Below, one piece after another: positions 1-9,611 of a stretch of DNA of 31,824 nt; positions within the stretch are counted from its first letter, which is position 1; every line of letters starts with the position of its first letter. The notes under the pieces were generated by a model. That model searched no databases, was not told the DNA's origin, and saw only the letters and a program-made list of their open reading frames with translations. Source of the DNA: CAZKUN01 sp964555935 (GTDB lineage: Bacteria; Armatimonadota; Zipacnadia; Zipacnadales; VGFC01); NCBI GenBank assembly GCA_964555935.1, contig CAZKUN010000091.1:1-31824 (forward strand), in the 5' to 3' direction. The translations under genes and the position numbers were made by a program.

Positions 1-1802
1 TCGATGCCCCAATACCAGACGCCTGAGTGGTAGCGTTCCTCGTCGTACCAGATGTAGAACGGGTCGATCGCATGCAGCTCCCCGCGAAGCGCCATCATCC
101 TATCGGCTTGGCCGACGGCCGCGGCGAATCTGCCACCCCAAGCGGCTTCGTACATGGCCATGTAAGCGACCATGTGATCGTAGATCAGTCGGTCGGCCTT
201 GACGTGCAGCCGCGCGCGATCCGAGTCGACCACTCCTTCGGCCTGCTCCAGATGCTCTTGTAGCTCGTCAATCAGCGCGGACGTGTAGATGTATGGCACC
301 ACTCGGTCCTCGTGCCCGTGGAGCGGGCTGGCCTCGATGGCTGCCTCCAGCGCATCGTAGTAGGCCTCCATGGGCTCGGCCGCCGCGCCGTACCAGTGGG
401 CGAAGAAGTCGCCCAGTATGCCTACCACGTCGGCCTCGGCGTCCCATTCGAGCTGGGCGCGCAGATAGCGCGTGGTGATTCCACACTCAGCCCAGATGTT
501 GCGCGTCTCGTCGTGGAAGCCGATGACGCCCCACTCTTTCATCAGAGGAAGATCGCGCGCGAGTTTGCGGGTCGTCGGCAGGGGCGTAAGCCCCGAAACA
601 AGCATGTTGTAGTTGTAGCCGTAGATCCACACGTTGTCGCAAAGCGCGGCCCACTGCCGAAGCATCTGGCCTTGCCGGACCTTCTGCCAGCAGTGCTCAT
701 CATCATACCCGTGCAGCGTGCAGCTCCAGATGGCCGCGAACATGATGATCAGGTGGTCGTCCAACTCGATGCCCTGGGGCGGCAACGTGCGGTTAGCATA
801 GCCGTTCGTGGCAATGTAGACGTCCGGGAACTCCTCACGCACTTGCCGCGTGACGGCATTGACGAAGGTCAGCCACTCCTCAGTCGTGCTCGCCTCGGCC
901 GGGACCCCCGGCCGGCCCAGCAGATCCGAGAAACCACGGTGCAGCTTCAGCGTGTCGGGACTGTAGTCGCGGGGGAGCCCATCGTCCGGCGCAAACCCAT
1001 ACGAGTGGGCATCCGGGTTCTCCCGGAAGTGCTTCTTGATGATCTCCGCGGCTACGTTGACCGTCTCCGGGTTCGTCAGGTTTGGGTGGTGAGGGTTGCG
1101 CGTGCCGTCGGGATTCAGCGCGAAATACTCCGGGTGTTCATCGAAGTACTCAGCCTCCGGCAGGACCTTTCGCACGCTGCTATCGCCCGGAATGGCAAAG
1201 TGGATGTCCGGCGTCATCTTGTTGCGGATCTTCCACCGGCGCTCAGGCTCGCGAAGCTCCGGCTTGGAGTGGAGCCACCAGTTGCGCATGATGAAGTCCG
1301 GGGTCTCTCGCACGCGCATCTCTGGCACGGAGATGGTGGTCATCTCGGGCACGTACTCCCCATACTCCCCGGGCATGAACCACCGGACACCCAGCCCGCG
1401 CAGGAACTCATAGACGGCATACTCCGTGCCATGGTATTCTGCGTCGTCGTTGCCCGCGAGCACGAGCCGGTCGCTCCGACACAGAACGAGGAAGCCCTCC
1501 TCGCGGCGGGCGTTGGTGAGGCCAGACGGTATGTCGATACCCAGCCGATCCGTCAGATCGCTCGGGCCTACGAGTATCACCGGCCCGTCATCGTCGCCGG
1601 CGTCCGTGACGATCGGAAGCTTGGCTCCGGAGATCTTCTCGACATACGCCTGAAGCTCTTCGGCGGCCAGCCGCGCCTTCTCGCTCGCCTGCTGGGCGAC
1701 CACGATCGACGCCATTGGCTCGCCATCTTCAACTATGGTCAGATCGGCTGAGGCGGACGCGGACGCGAGCAGCAGCACCATCACGCCCAACGTGGGCTTC
1801 AT
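1..1802 (-). CDS. DUF4838 / alpha-glucuronidase-like exported protein (3' end cut by window edge)
   Basis: The minus frame is open from an ATG at 1802 to the window edge (600 codons, no stop). Residues 1-19 form a signal peptide ending in an Ala/Ser-rich stretch. Residues of about 20-115 resemble the GH67 N-terminal domain: ageing of the pattern 'KARLAAEELQAYVEKISG', then 'VILVGPS' and 'EYAVYEFLRGLGVRWFMPG'. The remainder matches the DUF4838 pattern, including 'FAPDDGLPRDY' and a Trp/Tyr-rich helical tail. DUF4838 proteins are common in glycan-degradation loci, but their substrates are largely unknown. The start codon overlaps the stop of the upstream HzsA-related gene (ATGA), and GGGAGGGG lies about 10 bases before it, so the two are probably translationally coupled. 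A hydrolytic role on uronic-acid-containing glycans is inference from the GH67-like domain only. Confidence 0.85.
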   Translation of the reverse strand, partial: MKPTLGVMVLLLASASASADLTIVEDGEPMASIVVAQQASEKARLAAEELQAYVEKISGAKLPIVTDAGDDDGPVILVGPSDLTDRLGIDIPSGLTNARREEGFLVLCRSDRLVLAGNDDAEYHGTEYAVYEFLRGLGVRWFMPGEYGEYVPEMTTISVPEMRVRETPDFIMRNWWLHSKPELREPERRWKIRNKMTPDIHFAIPGDSSVRKVLPEAEYFDEHPEYFALNPDGTRNPHHPNLTNPETVNVAAEIIKKHFRENPDAHSYGFAPDDGLPRDYSPDTLKLHRGFSDLLGRPGVPAEASTTEEWLTFVNAVTRQVREEFPDVYIATNGYANRTLPPQGIELDDHLIIMFAAIWSCTLHGYDDEHCWQKVRQGQMLRQWAALCDNVWIYGYNYNMLVSGLTPLPTTRKLARDLPLMKEWGVIGFHDETRNIWAECGITTRYLRAQLEWDAEADVVGILGDFFAHWYGAAAEPMEAYYDALEAAIEASPLHGHEDRVVPYIYTSALIDELQEHLEQAEGVVDSDRARLHVKADRLIYDHMVAYMAMYEAAWGGRFAAAVGQADRMMALRGELHAIDPFYIWYDEERYHSGVWYWGI

Positions 1803-4800
1803 GGCAGGTCATCCCCTCCCGTGGCTTCCAGCACAGCGTCCCGCATGGACAGATATGCGGCATCCGACGAACCATCCCACGCGCTCCCGCATTGCCCCCA
1901 GCCGCCGGAAGCGCCGGCGAGCGGCGCCATCAGCACGCGGCTCTCGCTGGGCATCGCGATGTTGACCAACGCCCCGAGCGGCTGGTTGGACATGCCCTCA
2001 TGGCAGGCGTTGCACGAGTCGCCAACACGCTTGCGGAGCGCGGCGACGCCGTCTGCGATTGGCTCGCGCCGCTCGTGCTTCTCGAAAGCGTAATCTCCAT
2101 AGTACTGACCGTTCAGATCGAGCCACTGCGCGATGCGGGTGAAGCTGTCGGGGTCCAGCGGGGCGTGTTCCCTATGGGCGGTCAGCAGGAGGCTGGCGAG
2201 CTGTCCTGCGCGCGCGCCATAGTCGGCCGCCCGGCTGGTGTCAGATTCCTGGTAGATGTGCGCCAGCGAGACGAGGCCCGGTCGCGAGGTGAGGGCGTTG
2301 TACGACTCGCTGAACTGTCCCTCGTGCGTGCCGAGGAGGCTGAGATCAGCTTCGCGCTCATTGAGACCGTGGCACGAGATGCAGTAACGGTCCAGCACTG
2401 GCTGAACCGTGCGGGCGTAGCTGAAACCGCCGGCGTAACTCGGCCCGGGCGGCGGGTCGATCTCGGGAACGGCAATCGCCGCGTCGCCGTAATCTCGGGG
2501 CGGCGCCGTGCCGCGCTGTTCATGGCAACCAATACAGCTCATCGTCTCTCCGGGCTGGAGATACACCTGGCTCCGCATGCTGAAGAGCGACATGTTGCTG
2601 TCGTCGAGGAGATGAAAAAGCAGCGGCATCTCGGCGGGCGCGTTGAAGGCGACCGAGCCGTCATCGTTGATGGGCACTGTCCCGAGCACGCTCTTGACGA
2701 CTTCGTGCTCGACGGCGCCCCGGCGCGCGCATGCCGCGGTTGGTTGCTCGTGGATGCGAACGACGCGCAGGCGTTTCACGCTGCCGGGCTCTAGCGGCTC
2801 GACGCACTCGTAGACATTCTGGATGATGAACGTGCCATCGTCGCGCTCGGGATCAAGCGTCGACGCGAGGATGGGTGGCTCCGGTCGCGGCCGCACGGGA
2901 ATCGGCGAGAAGCACGATGTGGATGGATCGCGATAGATCAGCTCGCGCCCGCCGAGGGTGTCGACGAGGTAGACCCCATAGGCGTTCGCGCTCTGGACGC
3001 TGCCTTGGCTCACCAGCACCTCGGGCGAGTAGGCAGCAATGTATAGATCCTCGCTGAGTGGCCAAGGACTGGCGTAGCTGCCCACCGGCCAGCCCTCAGT
3101 TTCCGGGAAGCTGGCATCGGGAGTGATGCGCTCGACAGGCTCCAGGCCCTCCTCGCCCTTGCCGCGATCCACGGTGATGATCGAGCCGGCCGTGTAGGAG
3201 TGATGGGCCATGGCGGTGGTGACAATCCTGTCACTACCGGGGATTAAGCGCGCCTCGGCCGTCATGCACGGATTGCGGGTATTGTTCTTGTAGAAATGCG
3301 CGACGCCCGCGCCGTCGGGCAGCGTGGTCCAGAGGCTCTGGAAGAACGTGTTGACGCGGTTGACGTAATCCCAGCGCGTGTAGAGGATCTGCCCATCAGG
3401 CAAAACACTGGGATCCCATTCGTTGGCCTCGGAGTATGACAGTCTGCGGATACTCGAGCCATCGGCATCGGCGCGATACAGAACATACGCCGGTGTGTAG
3501 CGCCCACCGTGGCAGCGGCCGAATGCCTGGTTGCGCGTGGTGACGAAGACGAAGCCCCCGCCCGGCAAGTAGCAGGGGTCGAAGTCCTCGATGAGCACCG
3601 TCTCGCGATCCTCCCAACGGTCGAGTGGGTCGACGCCGGGCACGCCGGTGAGTTGGTGCACCTCGCCCGTCTCCAGATCAGCCTCGTGGATGAAGAACGC
3701 TCGGGCGTTGCGGTCCTCAACCGTGTGGTCGCAGAAACTGAACAGAACGCGCTTCCCGTCGAAGGATAGATCCGGATGCAGCACGGAGCCGTCCGGAAGC
3801 TTGCCGTCGAGCAAGACATCGAGCCTCGACTCCCGGCGCCAATCGCGCAGGACCACGAGCCCATCGCCGGCGCGGCTGTGCCGACCCTCGTACTGGTCGA
3901 CCATGTGCGAGTAAAGCGGCGGCGGGCGCTTGACGATGAGGAGTTCATCGAAATCGAGTAACGAGTGGGACAGGATGACATTTCGACGAAAGCGGCGGAC
4001 GGTGAGGTAGAGCGCCTCCCAATCGGCGTCGGCCGGCGCCTCCTTGATGGCAGCTTCGAGACCGGCCAATTCGCCCGTGTCGGCGGATGGGACGAACTCA
4101 AACGTGCGGCCGGCTAGATCGAGAGCATCGAGGGTCGCCGATCTCATGCGCGCGCCATCTGGTCCGGTTACGGCGAGAGGCGTGTACGTCGACCAGTTGC
4201 TCGCGCTGCTCTGCGTCGCCGGGCGATTCAGCGCGAGGTTCGCGGTGTCGCCAGGGCCGTAGAGTTGAAGCTCATCCAGGTGCAGGTAGTTCGTGCCGGG
4301 CAGCGTGACCCGGACATATCGCGCGCGCTCGCCGGCTAGCGGCGCAGTGAGGGGCTTGTTGTCCGAGAAGCCATGGAACAGCGTCCCGTCGTTCTGCCAG
4401 ACCTGACGCCATGACTCGCCGTCGTCGGAGAGCTGGATGATGAGCACGTTGTTGCGCTCGGGGACAGTCCCGCGATTGTAAAGGACGGCGCGATCGAGCG
4501 CGACCGACTCGCCCAGATCAACCTGCCACCATGGCTGAGGCTCGAGGTCCGTGTGGAAGCCCGTGCCGCCATCGATGACGCCATCGCAGCCACCGGGCGC
4601 GTCGTCTTCGGGCGTCATTGCCGCGCCAACCGCGCCCGTACCAGTGGCCCGGGCCTGACGCAGCCAGTCGAGTTCGATCAGGAGATCGTTGATCTCGCCG
4701 GGGAAGTCTCGCGCGATCGATTCAAGCAGGGAGTCGCCGCCCTCATCGAGGCCGAAGGCGAACCCAGAGTTTCCGCCGCCCTGGCAGACTTTCAGCAGGA

Positions 4801-5329
4801 GTTCGTTCTCGCCCCCGCGGAGGTTGAGCGTCAGCCGCTCATCGCCCAGAACGCAGTGGCGAGACGTGTTGTGGTGGATCAGGCGCTTGCCGTTCAGCCA
4901 GAGCGTGAGCGTGTCGTCGCTGCCCAGCAGAACGGGGAGTTCCTGAGCCTTCGGTGCGGTGATCACCCGATGGATGTAGACGGTGATCCAATCGTTGTCA
5001 TCGCCGAAGATCCGGAGCGAATTCGCGCGACCATCGACGAAGTCATTGCCGCGCCGCCACGACAGCTTGCGCCCGTCTTTGCCCTCGTGCTCGGCGTCGA
5101 GGTCGACCCCTTCCTCCGGCGGGTAGACCGCAACGAAGCCCTTGCCATCCGCGTGATCGAACGGGCCGATGAAGTGCCATGGCCCGAGCTGGACACTGGC
5201 GCCCGAAGCCGCCAGCGAGGCCTCGTATGATTCACGAGCCGTCCCGCGCCTGACGTACATGGCGGCGGACGCGGATGACGCCGCGATGGCGACGAGGGCG
5301 AAGACGATGATCAGTCGGCGGACAGTCAT
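1799..5329 (-). CDS. HzsA-related multihaem protein with discoidin domain and beta-propeller
   Basis: The protein is 1176 aa from the ATG at 5329. This start gives a clean signal peptide (MTVRRLIIVF... ending ASSASAA) and has GAGGA about 10 bases upstream. A longer in-frame start at 5395 directly abuts the upstream TAA but adds 22 Arg-rich residues, so I rejected it. Order of parts: 'GPWHFIGPF' N-terminal beta domain common in PVC-type exported proteins (about 45-210); F5/8 type C (discoidin) fold with 'WWQVDLG' (about 265-380); PD40/TolB-like propeller with 'DPSVLPDGQILYTRWDY', a HzsA-family hallmark (about 490-850); C-terminal haem region. CXXCH motifs start at Cys932 (CIGCH), Cys983 (CISCH) and Cys1106 (CNACH). 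Hydrazine synthase alpha is the namesake, but no hzsB/C-like partner is visible here, so hydrazine chemistry is not implied. A periplasmic redox role is inference. Confidence 0.88.
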   Translation of the reverse strand: MTVRRLIIVFALVAIAASSASAAMYVRRGTARESYEASLAASGASVQLGPWHFIGPFDHADGKGFVAVYPPEEGVDLDAEHEGKDGRKLSWRRGNDFVDGRANSLRIFGDDNDWITVYIHRVITAPKAQELPVLLGSDDTLTLWLNGKRLIHHNTSRHCVLGDERLTLNLRGGENELLLKVCQGGGNSGFAFGLDEGGDSLLESIARDFPGEINDLLIELDWLRQARATGTGAVGAAMTPEDDAPGGCDGVIDGGTGFHTDLEPQPWWQVDLGESVALDRAVLYNRGTVPERNNVLIIQLSDDGESWRQVWQNDGTLFHGFSDNKPLTAPLAGERARYVRVTLPGTNYLHLDELQLYGPGDTANLALNRPATQSSASNWSTYTPLAVTGPDGARMRSATLDALDLAGRTFEFVPSADTGELAGLEAAIKEAPADADWEALYLTVRRFRRNVILSHSLLDFDELLIVKRPPPLYSHMVDQYEGRHSRAGDGLVVLRDWRRESRLDVLLDGKLPDGSVLHPDLSFDGKRVLFSFCDHTVEDRNARAFFIHEADLETGEVHQLTGVPGVDPLDRWEDRETVLIEDFDPCYLPGGGFVFVTTRNQAFGRCHGGRYTPAYVLYRADADGSSIRRLSYSEANEWDPSVLPDGQILYTRWDYVNRVNTFFQSLWTTLPDGAGVAHFYKNNTRNPCMTAEARLIPGSDRIVTTAMAHHSYTAGSIITVDRGKGEEGLEPVERITPDASFPETEGWPVGSYASPWPLSEDLYIAAYSPEVLVSQGSVQSANAYGVYLVDTLGGRELIYRDPSTSCFSPIPVRPRPEPPILASTLDPERDDGTFIIQNVYECVEPLEPGSVKRLRVVRIHEQPTAACARRGAVEHEVVKSVLGTVPINDDGSVAFNAPAEMPLLFHLLDDSNMSLFSMRSQVYLQPGETMSCIGCHEQRGTAPPRDYGDAAIAVPEIDPPPGPSYAGGFSYARTVQPVLDRYCISCHGLNEREADLSLLGTHEGQFSESYNALTSRPGLVSLAHIYQESDTSRAADYGARAGQLASLLLTAHREHAPLDPDSFTRIAQWLDLNGQYYGDYAFEKHERREPIADGVAALRKRVGDSCNACHEGMSNQPLGALVNIAMPSESRVLMAPLAGASGGWGQCGSAWDGSSDAAYLSMRDAVLEATGGDDLP

Positions 5330-5395
5330 TGGGCGGGTTCCTCGCGTGCGATATGCGATTCGCGACGGAGACGAGCGGGACCTTTCGCGGCCCAT

Positions 5396-8014
5396 TTAGC
5401 GCACCAGGCGGGCCTCCCAGGGATCAAGCGAGAGATGCACCGTGTCGCCGTGCCACTGCAACGTAGCGGATTGGGCCTCGTTGGTCGCGTTCGCGAGGAT
5501 GGCCGCTTCGGAGCCATCGGGCGCGCGGTAGGCGTTGTGCAGGACGGCGGGATAGGTCGAGCCGCCGTGCTCCATGGAATCGCACTCGAGCTTGGGCGGG
5601 TGCAGCGTGCGGCCGAACAGGAGATACGGCCGGGCCTCGTCGGAGTAGAGATCGACCCACCGGGACATGATGTCGTGATCGGGTGGGGTCTCGGGCCGAC
5701 GGACCTCCGCGAATGCCCCATCCGCCCCCGCCTCCTCGAGCAGCACGTCGTCGACCCAGACCTTGCCGGGCCCGTCAACGTGACACATGATGCGCAGGAA
5801 GTCCGTGCCTTCGGGGATCGTGAGGGTGATGTCGCCACGCGCCCAGTCGTCAGTACCGGCAGGCATGTCGATCCGCGCGCCCGCGCCGGTGCTCTTGAGC
5901 TGGTGGGTGAGCGTGCCGAAGTTGACGCCGTTTACCTGGGCGAGGTCCTCCGTGCGGATCCACGCGGACACGCGATAGGTGCGGCCCCTCCGGAAGCTGT
6001 CGCCGATGATGACATTCCGCGAGACCTGCACGGACTCGTCGGCGCCGTTCTCTAGACGCATCGACGAGTCGCCGGAGTGCTTTACAGTCTCATCGCGAGC
6101 ACATTTCCCATTCCACACGGCCCCCTGGTAGCCACCAACCTTCTCCCAGCCACGGGGCTGATCGTCGGCCCACTCCTCGAAGTCGCCGCCTGCCAGCAGC
6201 GGCCCGGCACCGATATCCTGCGTTGGCACGAAGTGCGGGGTCTGGCCGTTGACGAGGCAGTAGGCCGTCAGGAAGCCGTTCCCGCGGCGAGGGTTGCTCT
6301 GGAAAGTCGGCAGGTACTCGTGATAGATGTAATTGAAGACCGATGCAAGTTCGTCGGGCCGCGGATCCCCCCACCGCCCCTCGATGTCACGATAGTCCTG
6401 GATCGCCGCGTATTGGATGAAGTGCTCGTTCGGCTCCTCGAAGGAGACGACGGCATCGGGCTCGATTTCGCGAAGGCGCGCGAGCATCGTCTTGAGTTGA
6501 GTGCGGAAAACCTCCGCCTGCCAAGCGCCGGGGCCAGGCGGGTGAGGATGGTCCGTCTTGTAGCACGCTGGGAACGCGCCGCCGACGACCTGGTCGACCT
6601 GGATCATGTCAGCCCCGCACTCGGCGAGTTCATCGGCGATGTCGTTCATCCAGTCGATGGTGAATGGATCACCGGGGCACATGCAGGCATTAGCTCCGCC
6701 TTGGAGCCACGAGGCCTTTCTGACATAGAGATCGCCATTGCGCTTGTGAACGGCATGGTCCCGCGCAACGCGATTGAAACGCTCCCGATCGTCCCACGTG
6801 AATGAGCCGTCGGCCTGCTCCTCGAACGTCATCGTGTAATGGTAACCCGAGGGCCATGGGAAAACATGTCCGCCGATCTCTCGATTCATGGCCGCGAGCG
6901 CGATGAACTCATCGTCGGACGGGTACAGGGGGAAGTAATCGGGCGTGACCCAACTGGCAACCTTCTCCCAACCCCAGTACGCGATCGTGAGCGGGAGATC
7001 CTCAGGAAACTGGCGCTTCCAGTAATCGGTCAGCCAGCGCTCGATCTGCTCCGGTCGAGACAGCCAGCCACGCGAGAATCGAACGAAGGGCGCGCCCTGC
7101 TTCATCCAGTCCGGGATATCATCACGCTGGTGGTACGTCTTCGCGCACCACGCCTGCTCCTCGGCCCAGACCTTGTAGATATCGGCCGCGTGGCGCCAAT
7201 CAGTCGGCGCGTCGCCGCCGGAGAATGTCGTCATGACGACATCGTAGTCGAGAGCATGCCGCCCCGCCGCGAAGCAGGACTCGCCCCAACTGACTTCGAT
7301 GCCAGTCTTGCTCCGGCGCAACGCGACGCGTTTGGGGTAGCCTGTGGAGTCGTGGGCGGCTGAGTACAGCCCGACGGATTCGTCATAGTAGCAGGCGAAT
7401 TGTGCCGCCATCGCGCCAGGCAACGAGGCGGAGGTCGACCAGTTCTCTTCCCACGCGCTGGGCGCGCGGAAAACGCCGCCTTTGGTGTGCCCTGTCACGG
7501 CCATGTCCGTCAGGCCATCATGCAGCGGCGCGCGGAGCGTGATGCCGGGCAACAGGACTTCCTCGACGACAAGCCCCTCAGGCATGTCGACGACAACGCG
7601 CCATCGCACGAAGGGGTCGCGCCGGCGTACGGAGGCCGTGCATTCGGCGTCAATGCCGCGCCCGCCTACGTCGGCAAACCGCATTCGCACGCGAGATTCC
7701 CGGCGCTGATTCTCAACGACGAACTGAACTGACGCGGCAGTGGAGCTTGAGAGGTATGTCTTGTCATCCCCCGGCCCGTCGGCCTTGGTGACGGCGACGA
7801 GGAACAGCCAGTCGCTGCCCGTGCCCGCAACCAGCTCCGAGCCGGTGGAGACATCGACGAGCGACGTGATGCAGCCCTTCTGGGGCTTGCCAAGCAGGAG
7901 AGCAAGTCGCTCGTTGCGCAAGACAATGGCATCGGTCGTCTCGTCGACGCGGGCGCTCTGGCAAGAGCCGGCGCCGCAGGCCAGGCCTAGCAGGAGACAC
8001 AGTCGGAAGATCAT
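5396..8014 (-). CDS. DUF6259 glycoside-hydrolase-like protein with C-terminal carbohydrate-binding-like domain
   Basis: The protein is 872 aa with a hydrophobic signal peptide (MIFRLCLLLGLACGAG). Residues of about 25-270 look like an N-terminal beta-sandwich. Residues of about 300-600 look like a TIM barrel with 'FSRGWLSRPEQIERWL', 'WPSGYHYTM' and 'GADMIQVDQVVGG', which is the DUF6259 pattern. Asp474 (IQVDQ) and Glu526/Glu527 (SFEEPNE) sit where a barrel glycosidase would carry catalytic carboxylates; this assignment is inference. Residues of about 615-745 resemble a CBM4/9-like jelly roll ('GGDFEEW...PRGWEKVGGYQG', 'YRVSAWIRTEDL'). A short C-terminal beta domain follows. No strong Shine-Dalgarno is visible before the ATG. 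The gene lies 47 bases after the HD-GYP regulator and is followed at once by the HzsA-related gene, consistent with one operon. Confidence 0.85.
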   Translation of the reverse strand: MIFRLCLLLGLACGAGSCQSARVDETTDAIVLRNERLALLLGKPQKGCITSLVDVSTGSELVAGTGSDWLFLVAVTKADGPGDDKTYLSSSTAASVQFVVENQRRESRVRMRFADVGGRGIDAECTASVRRRDPFVRWRVVVDMPEGLVVEEVLLPGITLRAPLHDGLTDMAVTGHTKGGVFRAPSAWEENWSTSASLPGAMAAQFACYYDESVGLYSAAHDSTGYPKRVALRRSKTGIEVSWGESCFAAGRHALDYDVVMTTFSGGDAPTDWRHAADIYKVWAEEQAWCAKTYHQRDDIPDWMKQGAPFVRFSRGWLSRPEQIERWLTDYWKRQFPEDLPLTIAYWGWEKVASWVTPDYFPLYPSDDEFIALAAMNREIGGHVFPWPSGYHYTMTFEEQADGSFTWDDRERFNRVARDHAVHKRNGDLYVRKASWLQGGANACMCPGDPFTIDWMNDIADELAECGADMIQVDQVVGGAFPACYKTDHPHPPGPGAWQAEVFRTQLKTMLARLREIEPDAVVSFEEPNEHFIQYAAIQDYRDIEGRWGDPRPDELASVFNYIYHEYLPTFQSNPRRGNGFLTAYCLVNGQTPHFVPTQDIGAGPLLAGGDFEEWADDQPRGWEKVGGYQGAVWNGKCARDETVKHSGDSSMRLENGADESVQVSRNVIIGDSFRRGRTYRVSAWIRTEDLAQVNGVNFGTLTHQLKSTGAGARIDMPAGTDDWARGDITLTIPEGTDFLRIMCHVDGPGKVWVDDVLLEEAGADGAFAEVRRPETPPDHDIMSRWVDLYSDEARPYLLFGRTLHPPKLECDSMEHGGSTYPAVLHNAYRAPDGSEAAILANATNEAQSATLQWHGDTVHLSLDPWEARLVR

Positions 8015-8061
8015 GCCGTGAGGTTCGCTTGGGGAGCCTAGGATGCCTTTGGCATCGATGG

Positions 8062-9450
8062 TCAGGAGATGAGGCCAAGGTCGCGGGCGGTCTCTACGAA
8101 CGCGCTGGTCTCCCAGACCCGCGCGGCGCTGCCACGCGACGTGGAGTCCGTCTCGATGGTGATCGGGGGGAGAGCAACGGTCTCGAAGGCCTCCTCGAAG
8201 AGGCCTTGACTGATGACACCCAGGCTGGCTTCACACACTATGAATGCGTCGACGACATCCGGATCAAAAGCGCCGCCCCGCTCCTCGACGATCATCTCGC
8301 AGACCGTCTCGTGGGCGAATGCTTCGGCCCGGTAGGGGCGCGACGTGGCGAGCGCGTCGTAGACATCAGCCACCGCAACGATGCGCGCCGATAGCGGGAT
8401 CTCAGTGCCTCTGATGCCGTGCGGGTAGCCGGCGCCGTCCCATCGCTCGTGGTGGCTCTCACAGATCTCCATCCCGACTTGGAGCAGCGGCACGCTCTGC
8501 GACTCGGTTTGCGCTCCCGCGGTCTGCAATATCGCGCGCCCTATGGCCGAGTGCTGGCGCATCGTGCATCGCTCGTCGTCGGTGAGCGGCCCACGCTTAA
8601 GCAGGATCTGATCTGGAACGCCGATCTTGCCGATATCATGGAGGGGAGCGGCCTCGTGGAGGCGGTCAACGTAGGCATGGTCGACGCGGTGAGCTTCGCG
8701 GACGGAGGCCGGCAGCGCGCGGGCCAGCTCCCTGGCGTAAACGCCCATCCGCCGCAGGTGAGCGCCGGTTTCGGCGTCGCGGATCTCCGCCAGAGCGCAG
8801 ACCACGCGTTTGATCGCCGCGCCCGTATCATCGAGCCGCTCCAAGGCGCTGTGCAGCGCCTCCGTACGCTCCCGGACCAGTACCTCAAGGTCTGACTGGG
8901 TCGCCATGTCGCGGATCTGGCGCCGACGAAACCCGAGTGCCCCGCGGATCGCGGCCAGGATTCCGTCACAGGAATAGGGCTTGCAGATGTAGTCGACCGC
9001 CCCTTGCTTCATCGCCTTCACGGCCGTCGGCGCATCGTCGTTTCCGGTGGTGACAATGACCAGCGTGTGCGGCAGGAGGGGCGCGAGTTCGGGCAGGAGC
9101 GTCAAGCCATTCTCGCCAGGCATGTCCAAGTCGAGCAGCACTACATCGAAGCGTGATTCGGCCAGCCGCTCGCGCGCGGCGACAACGCAGTCGGCCTCTG
9201 CGGTTGCGAAGCCCGACACGTCGAGGAACTTGGAGAGAGCGCGGCAGATCGCCTTGTGATCATCGACAATGAGGACACGCGTTCGAGCGTCGCCGGAAGC
9301 AGGCCCGGCGGGTGAGGTTGTCTCGCTATGGGAACCGCGTGCCGATGACGGTTCGTCATCCAGCGCGCGCGTAAGCCGGGAGACGGCGTCGGCCACCGAT
9401 GCGCCTAGCATCCCGAGCTTCCCCCCTTTGCTCGCACCATCGCTGAGCAT
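8062..9450 (-). CDS. Response regulator with HD-GYP cyclic-di-GMP phosphodiesterase domain (RpfG type)
   Basis: From the ATG at 9450 the product is 462 aa. GGAG lies 10 bases upstream; a TTG at 9486 and an ATG at 9411 (behind AGGGGGG) are possible alternatives. Residues 1-55 are low-complexity with no recognised domain. Residues of about 57-170 are a receiver domain: acidic pair in 'VLIVDDH', phospho-acceptor Asp107 in 'LLDLDMP', Thr in 'VTTGND', Lys in 'CKPYS'. A short helical linker follows. Residues of about 195-400 are an HD-GYP domain with His271-Asp272 ('HDIGKIGVPD') and Gly341-Tyr342-Pro343 in 'WDGAGYP', so phosphodiesterase activity on c-di-GMP is expected. No partner histidine kinase is in the window. 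Its position inside the glycan-enzyme operon suggests that it controls, or is co-produced with, surface polysaccharide handling. Confidence 0.93.
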   Translation of the reverse strand: MLSDGASKGGKLGMLGASVADAVSRLTRALDDEPSSARGSHSETTSPAGPASGDARTRVLIVDDHKAICRALSKFLDVSGFATAEADCVVAARERLAESRFDVVLLDLDMPGENGLTLLPELAPLLPHTLVIVTTGNDDAPTAVKAMKQGAVDYICKPYSCDGILAAIRGALGFRRRQIRDMATQSDLEVLVRERTEALHSALERLDDTGAAIKRVVCALAEIRDAETGAHLRRMGVYARELARALPASVREAHRVDHAYVDRLHEAAPLHDIGKIGVPDQILLKRGPLTDDERCTMRQHSAIGRAILQTAGAQTESQSVPLLQVGMEICESHHERWDGAGYPHGIRGTEIPLSARIVAVADVYDALATSRPYRAEAFAHETVCEMIVEERGGAFDPDVVDAFIVCEASLGVISQGLFEEAFETVALPPITIETDSTSRGSAARVWETSAFVETARDLGLIS

Positions 9451-9611
9451 AGACACTACGCTCCAGGATAGTCTGGATGCGCCCAATACGTGCAGACATC
9501 ACGTGGTGGTGGATGCTGCTGCGAAGAGGTGGTGTGATCGTTGGTGCGTACTAGGGCGCGATGGTCCAGTGTCCGTACATCCAATATGTCCCATACGCTG
9601 CCGTCTCTAAC

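Noticed and set aside
312..1751. Long plus-strand open frame of 479 codons at the left end
   Set aside because: It lies antisense to the DUF4838 gene, shows no family signature, and has codon content typical of an antisense shadow in GC-rich coding DNA.
5330..5395. Start of the HzsA-related protein at 5395, directly after the upstream stop
   Set aside because: It would place 22 Arg-rich residues before an otherwise clean signal peptide; the ATG at 5329 also has a ribosome binding site.
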